From Ramlibacter cellulosilyticus (lineage in GTDB: Bacteria; Pseudomonadota; Gammaproteobacteria; Burkholderiales; Burkholderiaceae_C), in assembly GCF_014297465.1 (NCBI RefSeq), contig NZ_JACORT010000005.1, forward strand, positions 279,102 through 343,101: a stretch of 64,000 nucleotides of DNA, given 5' to 3'. A program made the position numbers and the translations under genes. Shown here piece by piece: positions 24,404 to 33,485 of the stretch (within the stretch, counting starts at the first letter, position 1; each line of letters starts with the position of its first letter). The notes beneath the pieces are model-generated. The model saw only the letters and a list, made by a program, of their open reading frames with translations, searched no databases and had not been told where the DNA came from.

Positions 24404-25519
24404 TCAGGGCGCTGCCGGATTGGCAGTGGACAGCCCCCAGCCCATGCGCTCGTGCCCGTACTGGTTCCAGATCGGGCTCTTGCCGTTGGTGAAGGAGGTG
24501 TAGCGCGCCGCGCCGGTGCCCGTCGTGCCGCCGAACAGCCCGGCGTTCACCGTGCCGCCCGTGTACGTCGGGTGCGTGTCGTCGGACTGGATGTAGTCGT
24601 AGCTGCTCGTGGACGACACGAAGTGCGTGTTGGCGTCGCGGATGGTCGAGCGCAGCGTCGTCGTGAGGCGCGTGACATACGCCGACTCGCTTTCCCCGGC
24701 CACGTAGCGCAACGCGTCCGAATCGATGCGGCCGTCGCCGTTGCTGTCGTAGTCCGCCCCCATGTACTGCGCGAAGCTGTCCGCGCACTGGAAGCCCTTC
24801 TGCCGCGCGAACTCGCACATCCAGTAGTTCATCGTGGCGATCCGGGGCAGGAAGAGCGCCTGCAGGTTCACCGTCGCGCCGGTGCTCGCGTCGCGGCACG
24901 AGCTCTGCACGTTGTCCGCTGCATAACCGGGGTAGTGCAGGTTGGAGATGATCTTCAGCTTCGTGCCCGGATACGCGTTGGCGTTGATGTAGTCCATGGC
25001 GGCCGCGACGTAGGTCTTGCAGTTGTTGACCGCCGTGTCGAGCTGCGCGTAGTTGCAGGTGCCCGTCTGGCCCTTGAAGTTCGACCGCGCCTGCAGGCCG
25101 TCGTTGCCGCACATCTCGAAGGTCACGACGCGCGTGGAGCTCGCCTGCATGTACGAGCGCTCGGCCACGATCTTGTTGTTGTAGATGTCCGAGGCGACCG
25201 CGCCCGACTTGGCCCGGCGCACGCTCTCGATGTCGGCGTTCCACAGCGCCGACAGGTACTCGGCATCGACCGTCGGGGCCGCGTACTTGGCGGCGTTGAG
25301 CGTGGAACCGTTGTAGCCGGCATAGATGGAGTCGCCGTAGGCCACGACGCGGTACTTGGTCGTGGTGCCGGCCCGGTCGATGGTCCAGGACACGTTCTGC
25401 GTCAGCGTGTTCGCCGCCGCGTGCCCGCCGAAGCCGAGGAACGCGAGCAGCGCCAGACATCGCAGCGCGAGACGGTACGGAGACAAGAGGAGTGCCGGAA
25501 CGCCAGTCTTCGTCTGCAT
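24404..25519 (-). CDS. Secreted SGNH/GDSL hydrolase
   Basis: A 371-residue exported enzyme. A signal peptide ends near AAA (34-36). Block I is VVAYGDSIYAGYNG (Ser64 nucleophile), block III is MCGNDG, and block V is DDTHP (Asp313, His316), giving an SGNH catalytic set. Substrates of the family include acyl esters, acetylated glycans and lysophospholipids; none can be chosen here. Residues 258-269 (DSNGDGRIDSDA) match an EF-hand-like calcium loop. There are about eight cysteines, consistent with disulfides outside the cytoplasm. ATG 25519 has AGGGG upstream; an in-frame ATG at 25549 is the alternative. Confidence 0.78.
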   Translation of the reverse strand: MQTKTGVPALLLSPYRLALRCLALLAFLGFGGHAAANTLTQNVSWTIDRAGTTTKYRVVAYGDSIYAGYNGSTLNAAKYAAPTVDAEYLSALWNADIESVRRAKSGAVASDIYNNKIVAERSYMQASSTRVVTFEMCGNDGLQARSNFKGQTGTCNYAQLDTAVNNCKTYVAAAMDYINANAYPGTKLKIISNLHYPGYAADNVQSSCRDASTGATVNLQALFLPRIATMNYWMCEFARQKGFQCADSFAQYMGADYDSNGDGRIDSDALRYVAGESESAYVTRLTTTLRSTIRDANTHFVSSTSSYDYIQSDDTHPTYTGGTVNAGLFGGTTGTGAARYTSFTNGKSPIWNQYGHERMGWGLSTANPAAP

Positions 25520-25615
25520 CGCGTGCCCCTGGAGGATGAGGAACGCCACAGTACCACCGGCCTCCCGGCGCGGATTACGGGGAATCCCTCTGGTGCGGGG
25601 AGCCCCGTCCCCACA

Positions 25616-26554
25616 TCAGGTGAGGCGGCCGTCCACCGGCTTCAGCCGCGGCGGCAGCTCCTTCACGCCCAGGGCCTCCAGCAGGTTGATCTCGATCTCG
25701 CGGCACAGCGCATCGAGCGGCAGGTGGTTGTCGGCCGTGCCGAACGGCTCCTCGATCTCGTCGCCGAGCGCATCCAGCCCGAAGAAGGTGTAGGCGACGA
25801 TGGCGACCACGAAGGGCGTCATGAAGCCGACGAGGTCCACCAGGCCGAAGGGGAGCAGGAAGCAATACAGCCAGGCGGTGCGGTGCAGCAGCAGCGTGTA
25901 CGGGAACGGGATCGGCGTGTACTTGATGCGCTCGCAGCCCGCCGCGACGGCGGCGAACGCGGAGATCGTCTGGTCCAGGTCGGCGGCCACCGGGGCGTCG
26001 ATCCTGCGTGCGCGCAGGAAGGCGCCGAGGTCCTCGCCCTGCTTGCGCAGCAGCCAGTCCGTGCGGAACCGCGCCGCGGCGAAAGCCTCGGCCTCGTCCG
26101 GCGAAAGCAGCCGGCGCATGTCCGGCTTCGCGTCCGTGCAGCGCAGTTCGTGGCGCAGCGCCGAAGCGAAGGCGATGGTGCGCATCACCATGCGGTGGCG
26201 CGGGTCGTCGCGGTCCTCGGGCCCCGCCGGCGCGTCGAAGTGCAGCAACGTCTGCACCTCGCGCGCGAAGCTGCGCGAGCGATGCAGCAGGTCGGCCCAC
26301 AGCTTGCGTGCCTCCCAGTAGCGATCGTAGGCCGCGTTGTTGCGGAAGCCGAGGAAGATGGCGAGCGCCAGGCCGATCAGCGTGAACGGCACCGTCGTCA
26401 ACGTGATCTTCCACTGGTAGACGAAGCCGTGCGTCAGCGTCACCAGCACGGCGACGCCGGTGCACACGGCCAGCTCCCACGCGATGTGCGGCAGCACCGA
26501 GCCGCGCAGGATGTAGAAGAGTTGCAGGCCCCGGGGGCGGTCGCGGACGATCAC
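25616..26554 (-). CDS. Bestrophin-like (UPF0187) membrane protein
   Basis: A 312-residue inner-membrane protein of the bacterial bestrophin family, homologous to eukaryotic chloride channels; bacterial members form pentameric ion channels. Features: N-terminal RDRPRGLQLFYILRGSVLPHI, an early helix pair with TTVPFTLIGLALAIFLGFRN, then NNAAYDRYWEARKLW, and a later region ERIKYTPIPFPYTLLLHRT and LPFGLVDLVGFMTPF. The start is taken as GTG 26554, just before the conserved segment. It stands alone between the SGNH gene and the ccm operon. Confidence 0.82.
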   Translation of the reverse strand: MIVRDRPRGLQLFYILRGSVLPHIAWELAVCTGVAVLVTLTHGFVYQWKITLTTVPFTLIGLALAIFLGFRNNAAYDRYWEARKLWADLLHRSRSFAREVQTLLHFDAPAGPEDRDDPRHRMVMRTIAFASALRHELRCTDAKPDMRRLLSPDEAEAFAAARFRTDWLLRKQGEDLGAFLRARRIDAPVAADLDQTISAFAAVAAGCERIKYTPIPFPYTLLLHRTAWLYCFLLPFGLVDLVGFMTPFVVAIVAYTFFGLDALGDEIEEPFGTADNHLPLDALCREIEINLLEALGVKELPPRLKPVDGRLT

Positions 26555-26672
26555 GGGCGGGGCGCCCGGCTGCTGGTGGAGCGCGGGACGAACGGGACAG
26601 GGAACGGCATGCGGAGGGAAGCTCGGGACGCGGAGGTCAGGGGCAGGATCATGCCAGCCCCGGGGGCGCACT

Positions 26673-27341
26673 TCAGCGCAGCGCGCTCGCAGGCAGCGCG
26701 GGTGGGGCCAGCTTCTCCAGGCTGTCCCGGGCGATGCGGGCCGCCGGGGACTCGGCCGGCGCGGTCTGCACCACCAGCTGCCAGCGCTCGCGGGCCTGCG
26801 CGACGCGGCCTTGCCGGAACTCCGCGGTGGCCAGCAGCAGCTGGGCCTTGGGATGCGCGGGAGCGGCCAGTACGGCGCGCTGCAGCAGCGCGGTGGGTTC
26901 GCCGGCCAGCTCGCCCTGCGCCACCACGCCGAGCGCGTCGGCGAGGTCCGCGAGCAGGTCCGCGTCGTCCGGTGCCAGCGCGAGCGCGCGTCGATAGGCC
27001 GCCGCCGCCAGCTCCCACTGCTCGAGCACCTGGTGCGACCGCGCCAGCATGAACCAGCCTTCCACGTCGGCGGGGTCGGCCTGCAGGCGCGCCTCCAGGC
27101 GCCGGACCATGCCTTGCAGGTCGGCCGGCGTCTGCGGATGCGCCGCCGCCTGGGACTGCGCCTCCAGCACGCGCGGGCTGCCGAGGGTGAGGTACAGCGC
27201 CACCGCGGCCAGCGGCAACGCGAGCGCGACCGCATGCGCGGCGCCGCGCCGCGCGTCGCGCAAGGGCCCGAGCACCCATGCGAGCGCACCCGTGCAGAGC
27301 AGCAGCGCCAGCGCGGCGAAGGCGGCCTGCATGGCGTTCAT
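26673..27341 (-). CDS. ccmI: Cytochrome c maturation protein CcmI (TPR protein)
   Basis: A 222-residue apocytochrome chaperone. Two N-terminal membrane helices (FAALALLLCTGALAWVLG and AVALALPLAAVALYLTLG) are followed by periplasmic TPR repeats (EGWFMLARSHQVLEQWELAA, AYRRALALAPDDADLLADLA). CcmI holds the haem-binding C terminus of apocytochrome c for the CcmF/H ligation complex. It is shorter than the roughly 400-residue form and lacks a long C-terminal extension. Its ATG overlaps the ccmH stop by four bases. It is the last gene of the nap-ccm operon. Confidence 0.8.
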   Translation of the reverse strand: MNAMQAAFAALALLLCTGALAWVLGPLRDARRGAAHAVALALPLAAVALYLTLGSPRVLEAQSQAAAHPQTPADLQGMVRRLEARLQADPADVEGWFMLARSHQVLEQWELAAAAYRRALALAPDDADLLADLADALGVVAQGELAGEPTALLQRAVLAAPAHPKAQLLLATAEFRQGRVAQARERWQLVVQTAPAESPAARIARDSLEKLAPPALPASALR

Positions 27342-27700
27342 GCGGCCTGCTCCTCGCGCCGGCGCAGGCGCAGCCACGCGACGAGGCCGCCGACGGCGAG
27401 CAGCAGCGCGGGCGCGCACCACAGCAGCGCCGTGTGCGCCGTCCAGGGCGGGTCGTAGAGGACGTAGTGGCCGTAGCGCTCCACCATGAAGCGGCGGATC
27501 TCCTCGTCCTGGCGGCCGGCGGCCACCTGCCGCGCGATCTCGCGCCGCAGGTCCACGGCCAGGTCCGCGTTGGAATCGGCGAGGTTCTGGTTCTGGCACA
27601 CGGGGCAGCGCAACTCGGTGGCGAGGGCGTGCACGCGGTCCGGCGTGGCGCCTGCCGCGGACACGACCAGCGCCAGCAGCAGGGGCGCGAGCGCCTTCAT
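27338..27700 (-). CDS. ccmH: Cytochrome c maturation thioredoxin-like protein CcmH
   Basis: A 120-residue protein with a signal peptide, the family motif LRCPVCQNQNLADSNA (Cys32, Cys35) and a C-terminal membrane helix (ALLWCAPALLLAVGGLVAWL). The cysteine pair keeps apocytochrome CxxCH motifs reduced for haem attachment. The size matches the short single-domain CcmH, with the TPR part encoded separately as ccmI. Start and stop overlap the neighbouring genes by four bases. Confidence 0.9.
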   Translation of the reverse strand: MKALAPLLLALVVSAAGATPDRVHALATELRCPVCQNQNLADSNADLAVDLRREIARQVAAGRQDEEIRRFMVERYGHYVLYDPPWTAHTALLWCAPALLLAVGGLVAWLRLRRREEQAA

Positions 27701-28215
27701 TGCCGCAACTCCTGCAGTAGCGGCTGCAGCTTGTCGCGCACGAGCTCGGGCGTCAGCGGCCCCGCATGGCGCATGCGCACGCGTCCTTCGCGATCGATGA
27801 CGAAGGTCTCGGGCACGCCGTACACCCCGAGGTCGATGCCCAGGCGCCCGTCCGCATCCACCAGGCTGGAGCGGAACGGATTGCCCGACGTTCGCAGATA
27901 GGTCGCGGCGCGCTGGGGATCGTCCTTGTAGTTCACGCCGTGCAGCAGCAGCCCTTGCTTCGCCATGGCCAGCAGCGTGTCGTGCTCCTCGCGGCAGCCG
28001 GTGCACCAGGTCGCCCAGACGTTGAGCAGCCACACCTGGCCCTTCATGGCGGACGCGTCGAAGCGCTGGCCGCCGTCGTGCAGCAGGGGCGCGTCCAGCG
28101 GTGGCAGCGGCTTGCCGGCGAGCGCCGAGGGCAGCACCTGCGGCTGCTGGCGCAGGCCGGCGGCGAGCAGCGCCATCAGCGCGCCGAGCAGGAGCAAGGG
28201 CAGCAGCCGCTTCAT
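27697..28215 (-). CDS. ccmG: Thiol:disulfide interchange protein CcmG (DsbE)
   Basis: A 172-residue membrane-anchored thioredoxin-fold protein that supplies reducing equivalents to CcmH and apocytochrome c in the periplasm. It has an N-terminal helix (LLPLLLLGALMALLAAG), the redox motif WCTGC (Cys71, Cys74) in the typical NVWATWC context, and the cis-proline loop YGVPETFVID. Its ATG overlaps the ccmF stop and its TGA overlaps the ccmH start, each by four bases. Confidence 0.9.
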   Translation of the reverse strand: MKRLLPLLLLGALMALLAAGLRQQPQVLPSALAGKPLPPLDAPLLHDGGQRFDASAMKGQVWLLNVWATWCTGCREEHDTLLAMAKQGLLLHGVNYKDDPQRAATYLRTSGNPFRSSLVDADGRLGIDLGVYGVPETFVIDREGRVRMRHAGPLTPELVRDKLQPLLQELRQ

Positions 28216-30203
28216 GCGAGGGCTCCCGTGGCGGGCGCGTCGCCGTCGATGCCGGCGACGGGCTCCGCGGCCGGCGCCGTGCGGCGCGTTGGCAGCGCAC
28301 CCAGCGCCGCGCCCACGCCCGCGAGCAGGAAGCCGATCCAGACCCAGGACATCATCGGCTTGTACTGCAGCCGCACGCCCCAGGTGCCGGGCGCGGTCTC
28401 GTTGCCCAGCGCCACGTAGACGTCGCGCCACGGGCCGATGTCCATGGCGGGCACCGAGACCGTCATCTCCTGCGTGCGGTAGCGGCGGCTCTGCGGCTCG
28501 AGCACGGACAGCGCGCGGCCCGCGCCGTCGCGCAGGAGGAAGCGCGCGCGCACCGCATCGTGGTTGTGCGCCGCCGCGGCCTGCAGTTCCTGCAGCGTGA
28601 CCTGGTAGCGGCCGAGCGCCTGCGTCTCCCCGACCGCCATCGCGACTTCCCGTTCGACCTGGCCGCCGCGCAGCAGCGACACGGCGACCACGAACACGCC
28701 GATGCCGGCGTGCGCGATCCACAGCGCGGCGCTGCGCCGCGTGAGCGCCCGGCGGCCGTCGCGCCGCACGCGCGCCGCCGCCATGAAGAGCGTGCCGGCG
28801 AGCACCCAGGTGCCCACCGCCGCTCCCAGGACGGGCCCGAACCGCCACGCGTCCGCGTGCAGGGCCGCAGCGAGCAAGGCCGCGCCCAGCGCAGCGCCAG
28901 CCGCCCACGCGCAGCGGCGCAGCAGGTCGCGCCCCGCGGCCTGGTCCCAGCCCGCCAGCGGTGCGGGCACCATCGCCAGCAGCGCAGGCAGCATCAGCGG
29001 CACCAGGACAGCCTCGAAGTACGGCGCGCCCACCGAGATGCGCGGCCCGCCGAAGGCCTCGAGCGCCATCGGGTACACGGTGGCCAGCAGCACGGTCGCC
29101 GAAGCCACCGAGAAGAGCAGCGCGTTCACGAGCAGGAAGGTCTGCCGCGACACGAGCCCAAAAGGAGGCCCGGACGCCAGGCGGTGCGCGCGCGCCCCGT
29201 GCAGCAGCAAGGCGGTCCCGACGGTCAGCCCGAGCAGCGACAGGATGAACACGCCGCGCCGCGGGTCCGTCGCGAAGGCGTGCACGGAGGTGATGGCGCC
29301 GGAGCGCACGAGGAAGGTACCGATGAGGCTGAGCGCGAAGCCGGCGATGGCCAGCAGCACCACCGCGCGCCGGAACGTCCCGCGCGCGATCGCAGCAGGC
29401 AGCAGGTGCAACAGGGCGACGCCCGTGAGCCAGGGCAGCAGCGATGCGTTCTCCACCGGATCCCAGAACCACCAGCCGCCCCAGCCCAGCACGCGGTAGG
29501 CCCAGTGGCTGCCGAGGACGATGCCCACCGTCAGGGCCGCCCACGCGGCGAGGGCCCACGGCCGCAGCCACGCGAGCCAGGTCGCCGGCATGCGTCCCGC
29601 CCAGAGGCACGCGACCACGAACGCGAACGGCACCGCGAAGCCGACGTAGCCGAGGTACAGGGCGGGCGGGTGGAAGGCCATGCCCGGGTCCTGCAGCAGC
29701 GGGTTGAGGTCCGCGCCTTCGGCAGCCGACGGGATCAGCCGAGTGAACGGGTTGGACCCGAGCAGCACGAAGAGCAGCAACCCGGCCTGCACGAGCCCGA
29801 GCACCGACAACAGGCGGCAGGCCAGGTCCGCCTCGACGCGCCGCGTCGACAGCGCGACCGCGCTCACCCAGCCCGCCAGCGTCAGCACCCACAGCAGCAT
29901 CGAGCCTTCGTGGCTGCCCCACATCGCGGAGAGCCGGTACAGCAGCGGCAGCGTGGAGTGGCTGTTGGACGCCACGTAGCGGACGGAGAGGTCGTGCGAC
30001 ACGAACGCCCAGACGAGGGCGGCGGTGGCGATCCCGCACAGCACGAGGACCATGGTGGCGGACCGGCGCGCGAGCGCGGCCCACGCGTCGGCACTGCCGG
30101 GAGCGACTCCGGCGCGCGCAAGCAGGGGCGTGCCCGCAGCCCCCATCAGCAGGCCGAAGCACAGCGCCAGCACGAGCGCGAAGAGGCCCAGTTCCGGGAT
30201 CAT
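28212..30203 (-). CDS. ccmF: Haem lyase subunit CcmF
   Basis: A 663-residue multi-spanning membrane protein of the haem-handling family. The WWD-type signature is GWGGWWFWDPVENASLLPWL (about 225-245), and conserved periplasmic histidines lie in SNSHSTLPLLYRLSAMWGSHEGS and NPLLQDPGMAFHPP. With CcmH/I it attaches haem from CcmE to apocytochrome c cysteines. Length and order match the family. The start codon overlaps the ccmE stop. Confidence 0.93.
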   Translation of the reverse strand: MIPELGLFALVLALCFGLLMGAAGTPLLARAGVAPGSADAWAALARRSATMVLVLCGIATAALVWAFVSHDLSVRYVASNSHSTLPLLYRLSAMWGSHEGSMLLWVLTLAGWVSAVALSTRRVEADLACRLLSVLGLVQAGLLLFVLLGSNPFTRLIPSAAEGADLNPLLQDPGMAFHPPALYLGYVGFAVPFAFVVACLWAGRMPATWLAWLRPWALAAWAALTVGIVLGSHWAYRVLGWGGWWFWDPVENASLLPWLTGVALLHLLPAAIARGTFRRAVVLLAIAGFALSLIGTFLVRSGAITSVHAFATDPRRGVFILSLLGLTVGTALLLHGARAHRLASGPPFGLVSRQTFLLVNALLFSVASATVLLATVYPMALEAFGGPRISVGAPYFEAVLVPLMLPALLAMVPAPLAGWDQAAGRDLLRRCAWAAGAALGAALLAAALHADAWRFGPVLGAAVGTWVLAGTLFMAAARVRRDGRRALTRRSAALWIAHAGIGVFVVAVSLLRGGQVEREVAMAVGETQALGRYQVTLQELQAAAAHNHDAVRARFLLRDGAGRALSVLEPQSRRYRTQEMTVSVPAMDIGPWRDVYVALGNETAPGTWGVRLQYKPMMSWVWIGFLLAGVGAALGALPTRRTAPAAEPVAGIDGDAPATGALA

Positions 30204-30643
30204 GGCGCCTTCACCCACGGCGGCCGCGCGGCCGCCCCGTGATCCGGCGCGGGTGCCGCATAGGTTTCCTCGTGCTTGGCCAGCACCTCGTGCGCGACGA
30301 ACACGCCTTGCGCACCGAGGCGCCCCGAGGTGACGACGCCACGCGACTCGCGGAACAGGTCGGGCAGCAGGCCCTCGTACTCCACCGGGATGCGTGCCTG
30401 GCCATCGGCAACGACGAAGCGCACCTTCAGGCCTTGTGCTTCGCGCTGCACCGATCCCGCCTCCACCATGCCGCCCAGCCGCACGACCTGGCGCGTGCCC
30501 GAGGGCATCGCCTGCAGTTGCGCGGGCGTGTAGAAGAACAGCAGGTTGTCGCGCAGCGCGGAGAGCACGAGCGCCGCCGCCACGCCCAGCGAGGCGACGA
30601 TGGCCAGCAGCAGGAGCAGGCGCCGGCGGCGCGCGGGACTCAT
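30200..30643 (-). CDS. ccmE: Periplasmic haem chaperone CcmE
   Basis: A 147-residue protein with an N-terminal anchor (LLLLLAIVASLGVAAALVL) and an OB-fold periplasmic domain. The haem-binding HxxxY motif is AKHEETY, with His124 forming the covalent haem bond and Tyr128 as axial ligand; the conserved LFFYTPAQL and RLGGMV segments are also present. It receives haem from CcmC and delivers it to CcmF. The histidine variant is the classical type. Confidence 0.93.
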   Translation of the reverse strand: MSPARRRRLLLLLAIVASLGVAAALVLSALRDNLLFFYTPAQLQAMPSGTRQVVRLGGMVEAGSVQREAQGLKVRFVVADGQARIPVEYEGLLPDLFRESRGVVTSGRLGAQGVFVAHEVLAKHEETYAAPAPDHGAAARPPWVKAP

Positions 30644-30789
30644 GCGTCGTCCTCCGGTCCGCCGCTGCGCAACCTGCGCAGGAGCCAGGCAGCCTCCAGC
30701 GCCACCAGCACGGCGGCGGCCATGTAACCCGGCCACACGTAGATGCCGTGGCCACCGAGTTGCCAGAAGGCGGTCCAGTCGATGCTCAT
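30640..30789 (-). CDS. ccmD: Haem exporter protein CcmD
   Basis: A 49-residue single-helix membrane protein, too small for many gene finders. The pattern FWQLGGHGIYVWPGYMAAAV, then a helix and a basic tail (LLRRLRSGG), is typical of CcmD, which helps release haem-loaded CcmE from the CcmABC complex. It overlaps ccmC and ccmE by four bases at each end. Confidence 0.9.
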   Translation of the reverse strand: MSIDWTAFWQLGGHGIYVWPGYMAAAVLVALEAAWLLRRLRSGGPEDDA

Positions 30790-31580
30790 GTGGGCGAAAG
30801 CTCCGAGCCTGCCGTGGCGGGCTGCAGTTGCGCGGCCGGCGCGCCGTCGCGGGAGCGCGCGAACTGCTCTTCGCGGCGCCCTTCCGCGCGCAGGAGGAGG
30901 TGCGCTCGCAGCAGCCCCGAGCCGGCGGCATGGCACCAGGCGGCGACGGCCATCGCGAGCAGCGCGTGCAGCATGGCCGGCGCCAACTGTGCGCCTTGCG
31001 AAGGCGACAGCGTCGCACCCTGGTGCAAGGTGTTCCACCAGACCACGGAGAAGTAGATGACGGGCAGGTTCACCAGGCCGACCATCGCGAGCAGGCCCGC
31101 CGCGCGGCGGCCGCGCTCGCGGTCCTCGAAGCCGTGCTGCAGCACCATCACGCCCGCGTACAGGAGCAGCAGCAGGAGCTCGGACGTGAGGCGCGCATCC
31201 CAGACCCACCACGTGCCCCAGGTGGGCTGCCCCCACAGCGAGCCGGTCAGCAGCGCCACCGCGGTGTAGCCGGCACCGACCGGCGCGAGCCCCTGCGCCA
31301 GCGCCCAGGAGACGCGCGTGTTCCAGATCCACCCGGCCGCGCAGTGCAGCGCCATCACGAAGTACACGAACATCGACATCCACGCCGTCGGCACGTGCAG
31401 GTACAGCAGGCGGTAGACCTCGCCTTGCGCGGCATCGGTCGGTGCGACGAAGAACGCGTTCCACAAGCCCCACGCGGCCGCGATCGCGGCCAGGCACCAC
31501 AGCCGCAGCCCCCAGCGGCGTGACCACGGCAGGAACACGGGCGGCGACAGCAGGGCGCGCGCGGGACGCAGTGCCTTCAT
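30786..31580 (-). CDS. ccmC: Haem-handling membrane protein CcmC
   Basis: A 264-residue membrane protein with the WWD motif TWGTWWVWDARLTS and conserved histidines in YLHVPTAWMSMF and NTLHQGA. It places haem on CcmE in the CcmABCD complex. The C-terminal 40 residues (from about RAEGRREEQF) form a hydrophilic extension. The ATG overlaps the ccmB stop by four bases. Confidence 0.92.
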   Translation of the reverse strand: MKALRPARALLSPPVFLPWSRRWGLRLWCLAAIAAAWGLWNAFFVAPTDAAQGEVYRLLYLHVPTAWMSMFVYFVMALHCAAGWIWNTRVSWALAQGLAPVGAGYTAVALLTGSLWGQPTWGTWWVWDARLTSELLLLLLYAGVMVLQHGFEDRERGRRAAGLLAMVGLVNLPVIYFSVVWWNTLHQGATLSPSQGAQLAPAMLHALLAMAVAAWCHAAGSGLLRAHLLLRAEGRREEQFARSRDGAPAAQLQPATAGSELSPT

Positions 31581-32215
31581 GCGGCGTCCTCCAGCGACAA
31601 GGCGGCTGCGATCGCGAACGGCCCCAGCGTGGCCGCGACAAGCGAGCACGCGCACAGCAGCCACAGCGCCCCCGCACCCGCCGCGGGATCCGCGGCGCGC
31701 ACGCCGAACAGCAACACCGGCACGGCGAGCGGCAGCACGAGCAGCCCCAGCGCGGCCGGCGTCGTGCGGCTGGCGAGCGTGAGCGTGGCCGCGAAGAGCG
31801 CGAGCACCACCACCACGGGCAATCCCGCGAGCAGCGACACCGCGAGCGCCACGCCTTGCGCGACGGAGAGCTGGAAGAACAGCGCGATGGCCGGCGTGGC
31901 GAGGACGAGCGGGACGACGGTCGCCACCACCTGCGCCGCCAGCAAGCCCGCCACCGGCGCCAGCGCGCCGCCCGGGGCGAGCCGCAGCTGGTCGAGCATC
32001 CCCGCCGCCGCCTCTTCGCGCATGCCCTGCTGCTGCGCGAGCAGCGTGGCGAGCAGCGCGCCGACCCAGGCCGCGACGGCGGCGGTGAGCGGCGCGGGCA
32101 GGCCCGCGGGCGCGGTCGCGAGCGCCACCAGCGCGCCCACCAGCAGGAAGAAGCCGGCGCTGGTGGCGGCATCTGCCGGCCGGCGCCACGCGAGGCGCAG
32201 GCCGCGCGCCAGCAT
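31577..32215 (-). CDS. ccmB: Haem exporter membrane subunit CcmB
   Basis: A 212-residue integral membrane protein, the permease partner of CcmA. The family start MLARGLRLAWRRP is followed by six hydrophobic segments (GFFLLVGALVALATA through ATLGPFAIAAAL). ATG 32215 is chosen because the conserved N terminus begins there. It leaves a gap after ccmA, whereas nearly all other junctions in this operon overlap. An in-frame CTG at 32275 would overlap the ccmA stop as CTGA and is a possible alternative start. Confidence 0.85.
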   Translation of the reverse strand: MLARGLRLAWRRPADAATSAGFFLLVGALVALATAPAGLPAPLTAAVAAWVGALLATLLAQQQGMREEAAAGMLDQLRLAPGGALAPVAGLLAAQVVATVVPLVLATPAIALFFQLSVAQGVALAVSLLAGLPVVVVLALFAATLTLASRTTPAALGLLVLPLAVPVLLFGVRAADPAAGAGALWLLCACSLVAATLGPFAIAAALSLEDAA

Positions 32216-32271
32216 GGCGCGGCCCGCCGCCCAGGGCGAAGGCCCCGGCGCGTCGGTCGGCGCCTGCGGGA

Positions 32272-32892
32272 TCAGGACCAGCGCAGGCGGTGCAACGGCA
32301 GCTCGGTCCGGGTCCATGTGTCGGTGTGGCAGCTGAGGACGGCGCATCCGCCGGCGCGCAGGTGGGTGCGCACGCGGTCCACGACGGCGCGCGTGGCATG
32401 GTCATCGAGGCCGGCGAGCGGCTCGTCGAGCACCCAGAGGGGGCGACGCGTCACCCAGAAGCGCGCCAGCGCCGCGCGGCGCCGCAACCCGGGCGACAGC
32501 GCGCGGCCCCGCACGTGGCGGTACGCAGCGAGGCCCAGCGCGTGCAGGGCCGCATCGATCTCGTCGTCCGTGCACGCTTCGCCGGTGAGCGCCAGCAGGG
32601 ACCGCACGTTCTCCGGCGGCGCGAGTTCGCCCGAGGTGGCATCCGCATGCCCCAGGTACGCCAGGTTCGCCTGCAGGTCCGCCGTGGCCTGCGGCAAGGC
32701 ACGGCCGCGCCAGCGCAGCGTGCCCGCCTGCGGCGCGCGCAGGCCGCACAGCGTGCGCAGGAGCGTGCTCTTGCCGCAGCCGTTGCTGCCCTGCACGAGG
32801 AGCGCGTGGCCGGGCGCGAGCTCGAAGCCGATGTCCCGCACCAGCCAGCGCCCGCCGCGACCGAGGGCCAGGCCCTCCGCCGCCAGGCTCAC
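32272..32892 (-). CDS. ccmA: Haem exporter ATPase CcmA
   Basis: A 206-residue ABC ATPase that drives release of haem-bound CcmE. Motifs: Walker [10 protein letters not shown], signature LSPGLRRR (about 135; most homologues have Gln where this has Leu) and Walker [14 protein letters not shown], with a switch His in SCHTD. The start is GTG at 32892, overlapping the napC TGA as GTGA, so ccm translation is coupled directly to nap. Confidence 0.9.
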   Translation of the reverse strand: MSLAAEGLALGRGGRWLVRDIGFELAPGHALLVQGSNGCGKSTLLRTLCGLRAPQAGTLRWRGRALPQATADLQANLAYLGHADATSGELAPPENVRSLLALTGEACTDDEIDAALHALGLAAYRHVRGRALSPGLRRRAALARFWVTRRPLWVLDEPLAGLDDHATRAVVDRVRTHLRAGGCAVLSCHTDTWTRTELPLHRLRWS

Positions 32893-33482
32893 GGTTGACG
32901 CCCCGCCATGTTCGGCAGGCGGTGGGCGATGCCCTTGTGGCAGTCGATGCAGGTCTTGTCGCCGCTGGCGAGCTGGGTCGAATGCGCATCGACCGCGCGC
33001 TTGCTCTGCTTGGTGAAGTCCATGGACTGGAACAGGTGGCAGTTGCGGCACTCGAGCGAGTCGTTGGCCTTCATGCGTTCCCACTCGTGCTCGGCGAGCG
33101 TGCGCCGCATGGCCTCGAACTTCTCGGGCGTGTTGATGGTGCCGAAGATCTTGCCCCACACTTCCTTGGACGCCTGCATCTTGCGCGCGATCTTGTCCGT
33201 CCAGTTGTGCGGCACGTGGCAGTCCGAACACTTGGCGCGCACGCCGCTGCGGTTGCTGAAGTGGATGGTGCCCTGCAGCTCCTGGTAGACGTTGTCGCGC
33301 ATCTCGTGGCAGCCGATGCAGAACTTCTCGGTGTTGGTCAGTTCCAGCGCCGTGTTGAAGCCGCCCCAGAACACGATGCCGGCGACGAAGCCCAGGATCG
33401 TGAGGAAGCCCAGGCTGAAGTAGCGGCTGGGCCGCCACAGCACCGTCCAGTACCGCTTCGCGAGGCGAACGAGGCCGCGCAT
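32889..33482 (-). CDS. napC: Tetrahaem quinol dehydrogenase NapC
   Basis: A 197-residue membrane-anchored cytochrome c of the NapC/NirT family that oxidises quinol and passes electrons to NapB. One N-terminal helix ([20 protein letters not shown]) is followed by four haem-attachment sites CIGCH (Cys55), CSDCH, CRNCH and CIDCH. Length is typical. It lies three bases after napB and overlaps ccmA. Confidence 0.95.
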   Translation of the reverse strand: MRGLVRLAKRYWTVLWRPSRYFSLGFLTILGFVAGIVFWGGFNTALELTNTEKFCIGCHEMRDNVYQELQGTIHFSNRSGVRAKCSDCHVPHNWTDKIARKMQASKEVWGKIFGTINTPEKFEAMRRTLAEHEWERMKANDSLECRNCHLFQSMDFTKQSKRAVDAHSTQLASGDKTCIDCHKGIAHRLPNMAGRQP

Positions 33483-33485
33483 GCC

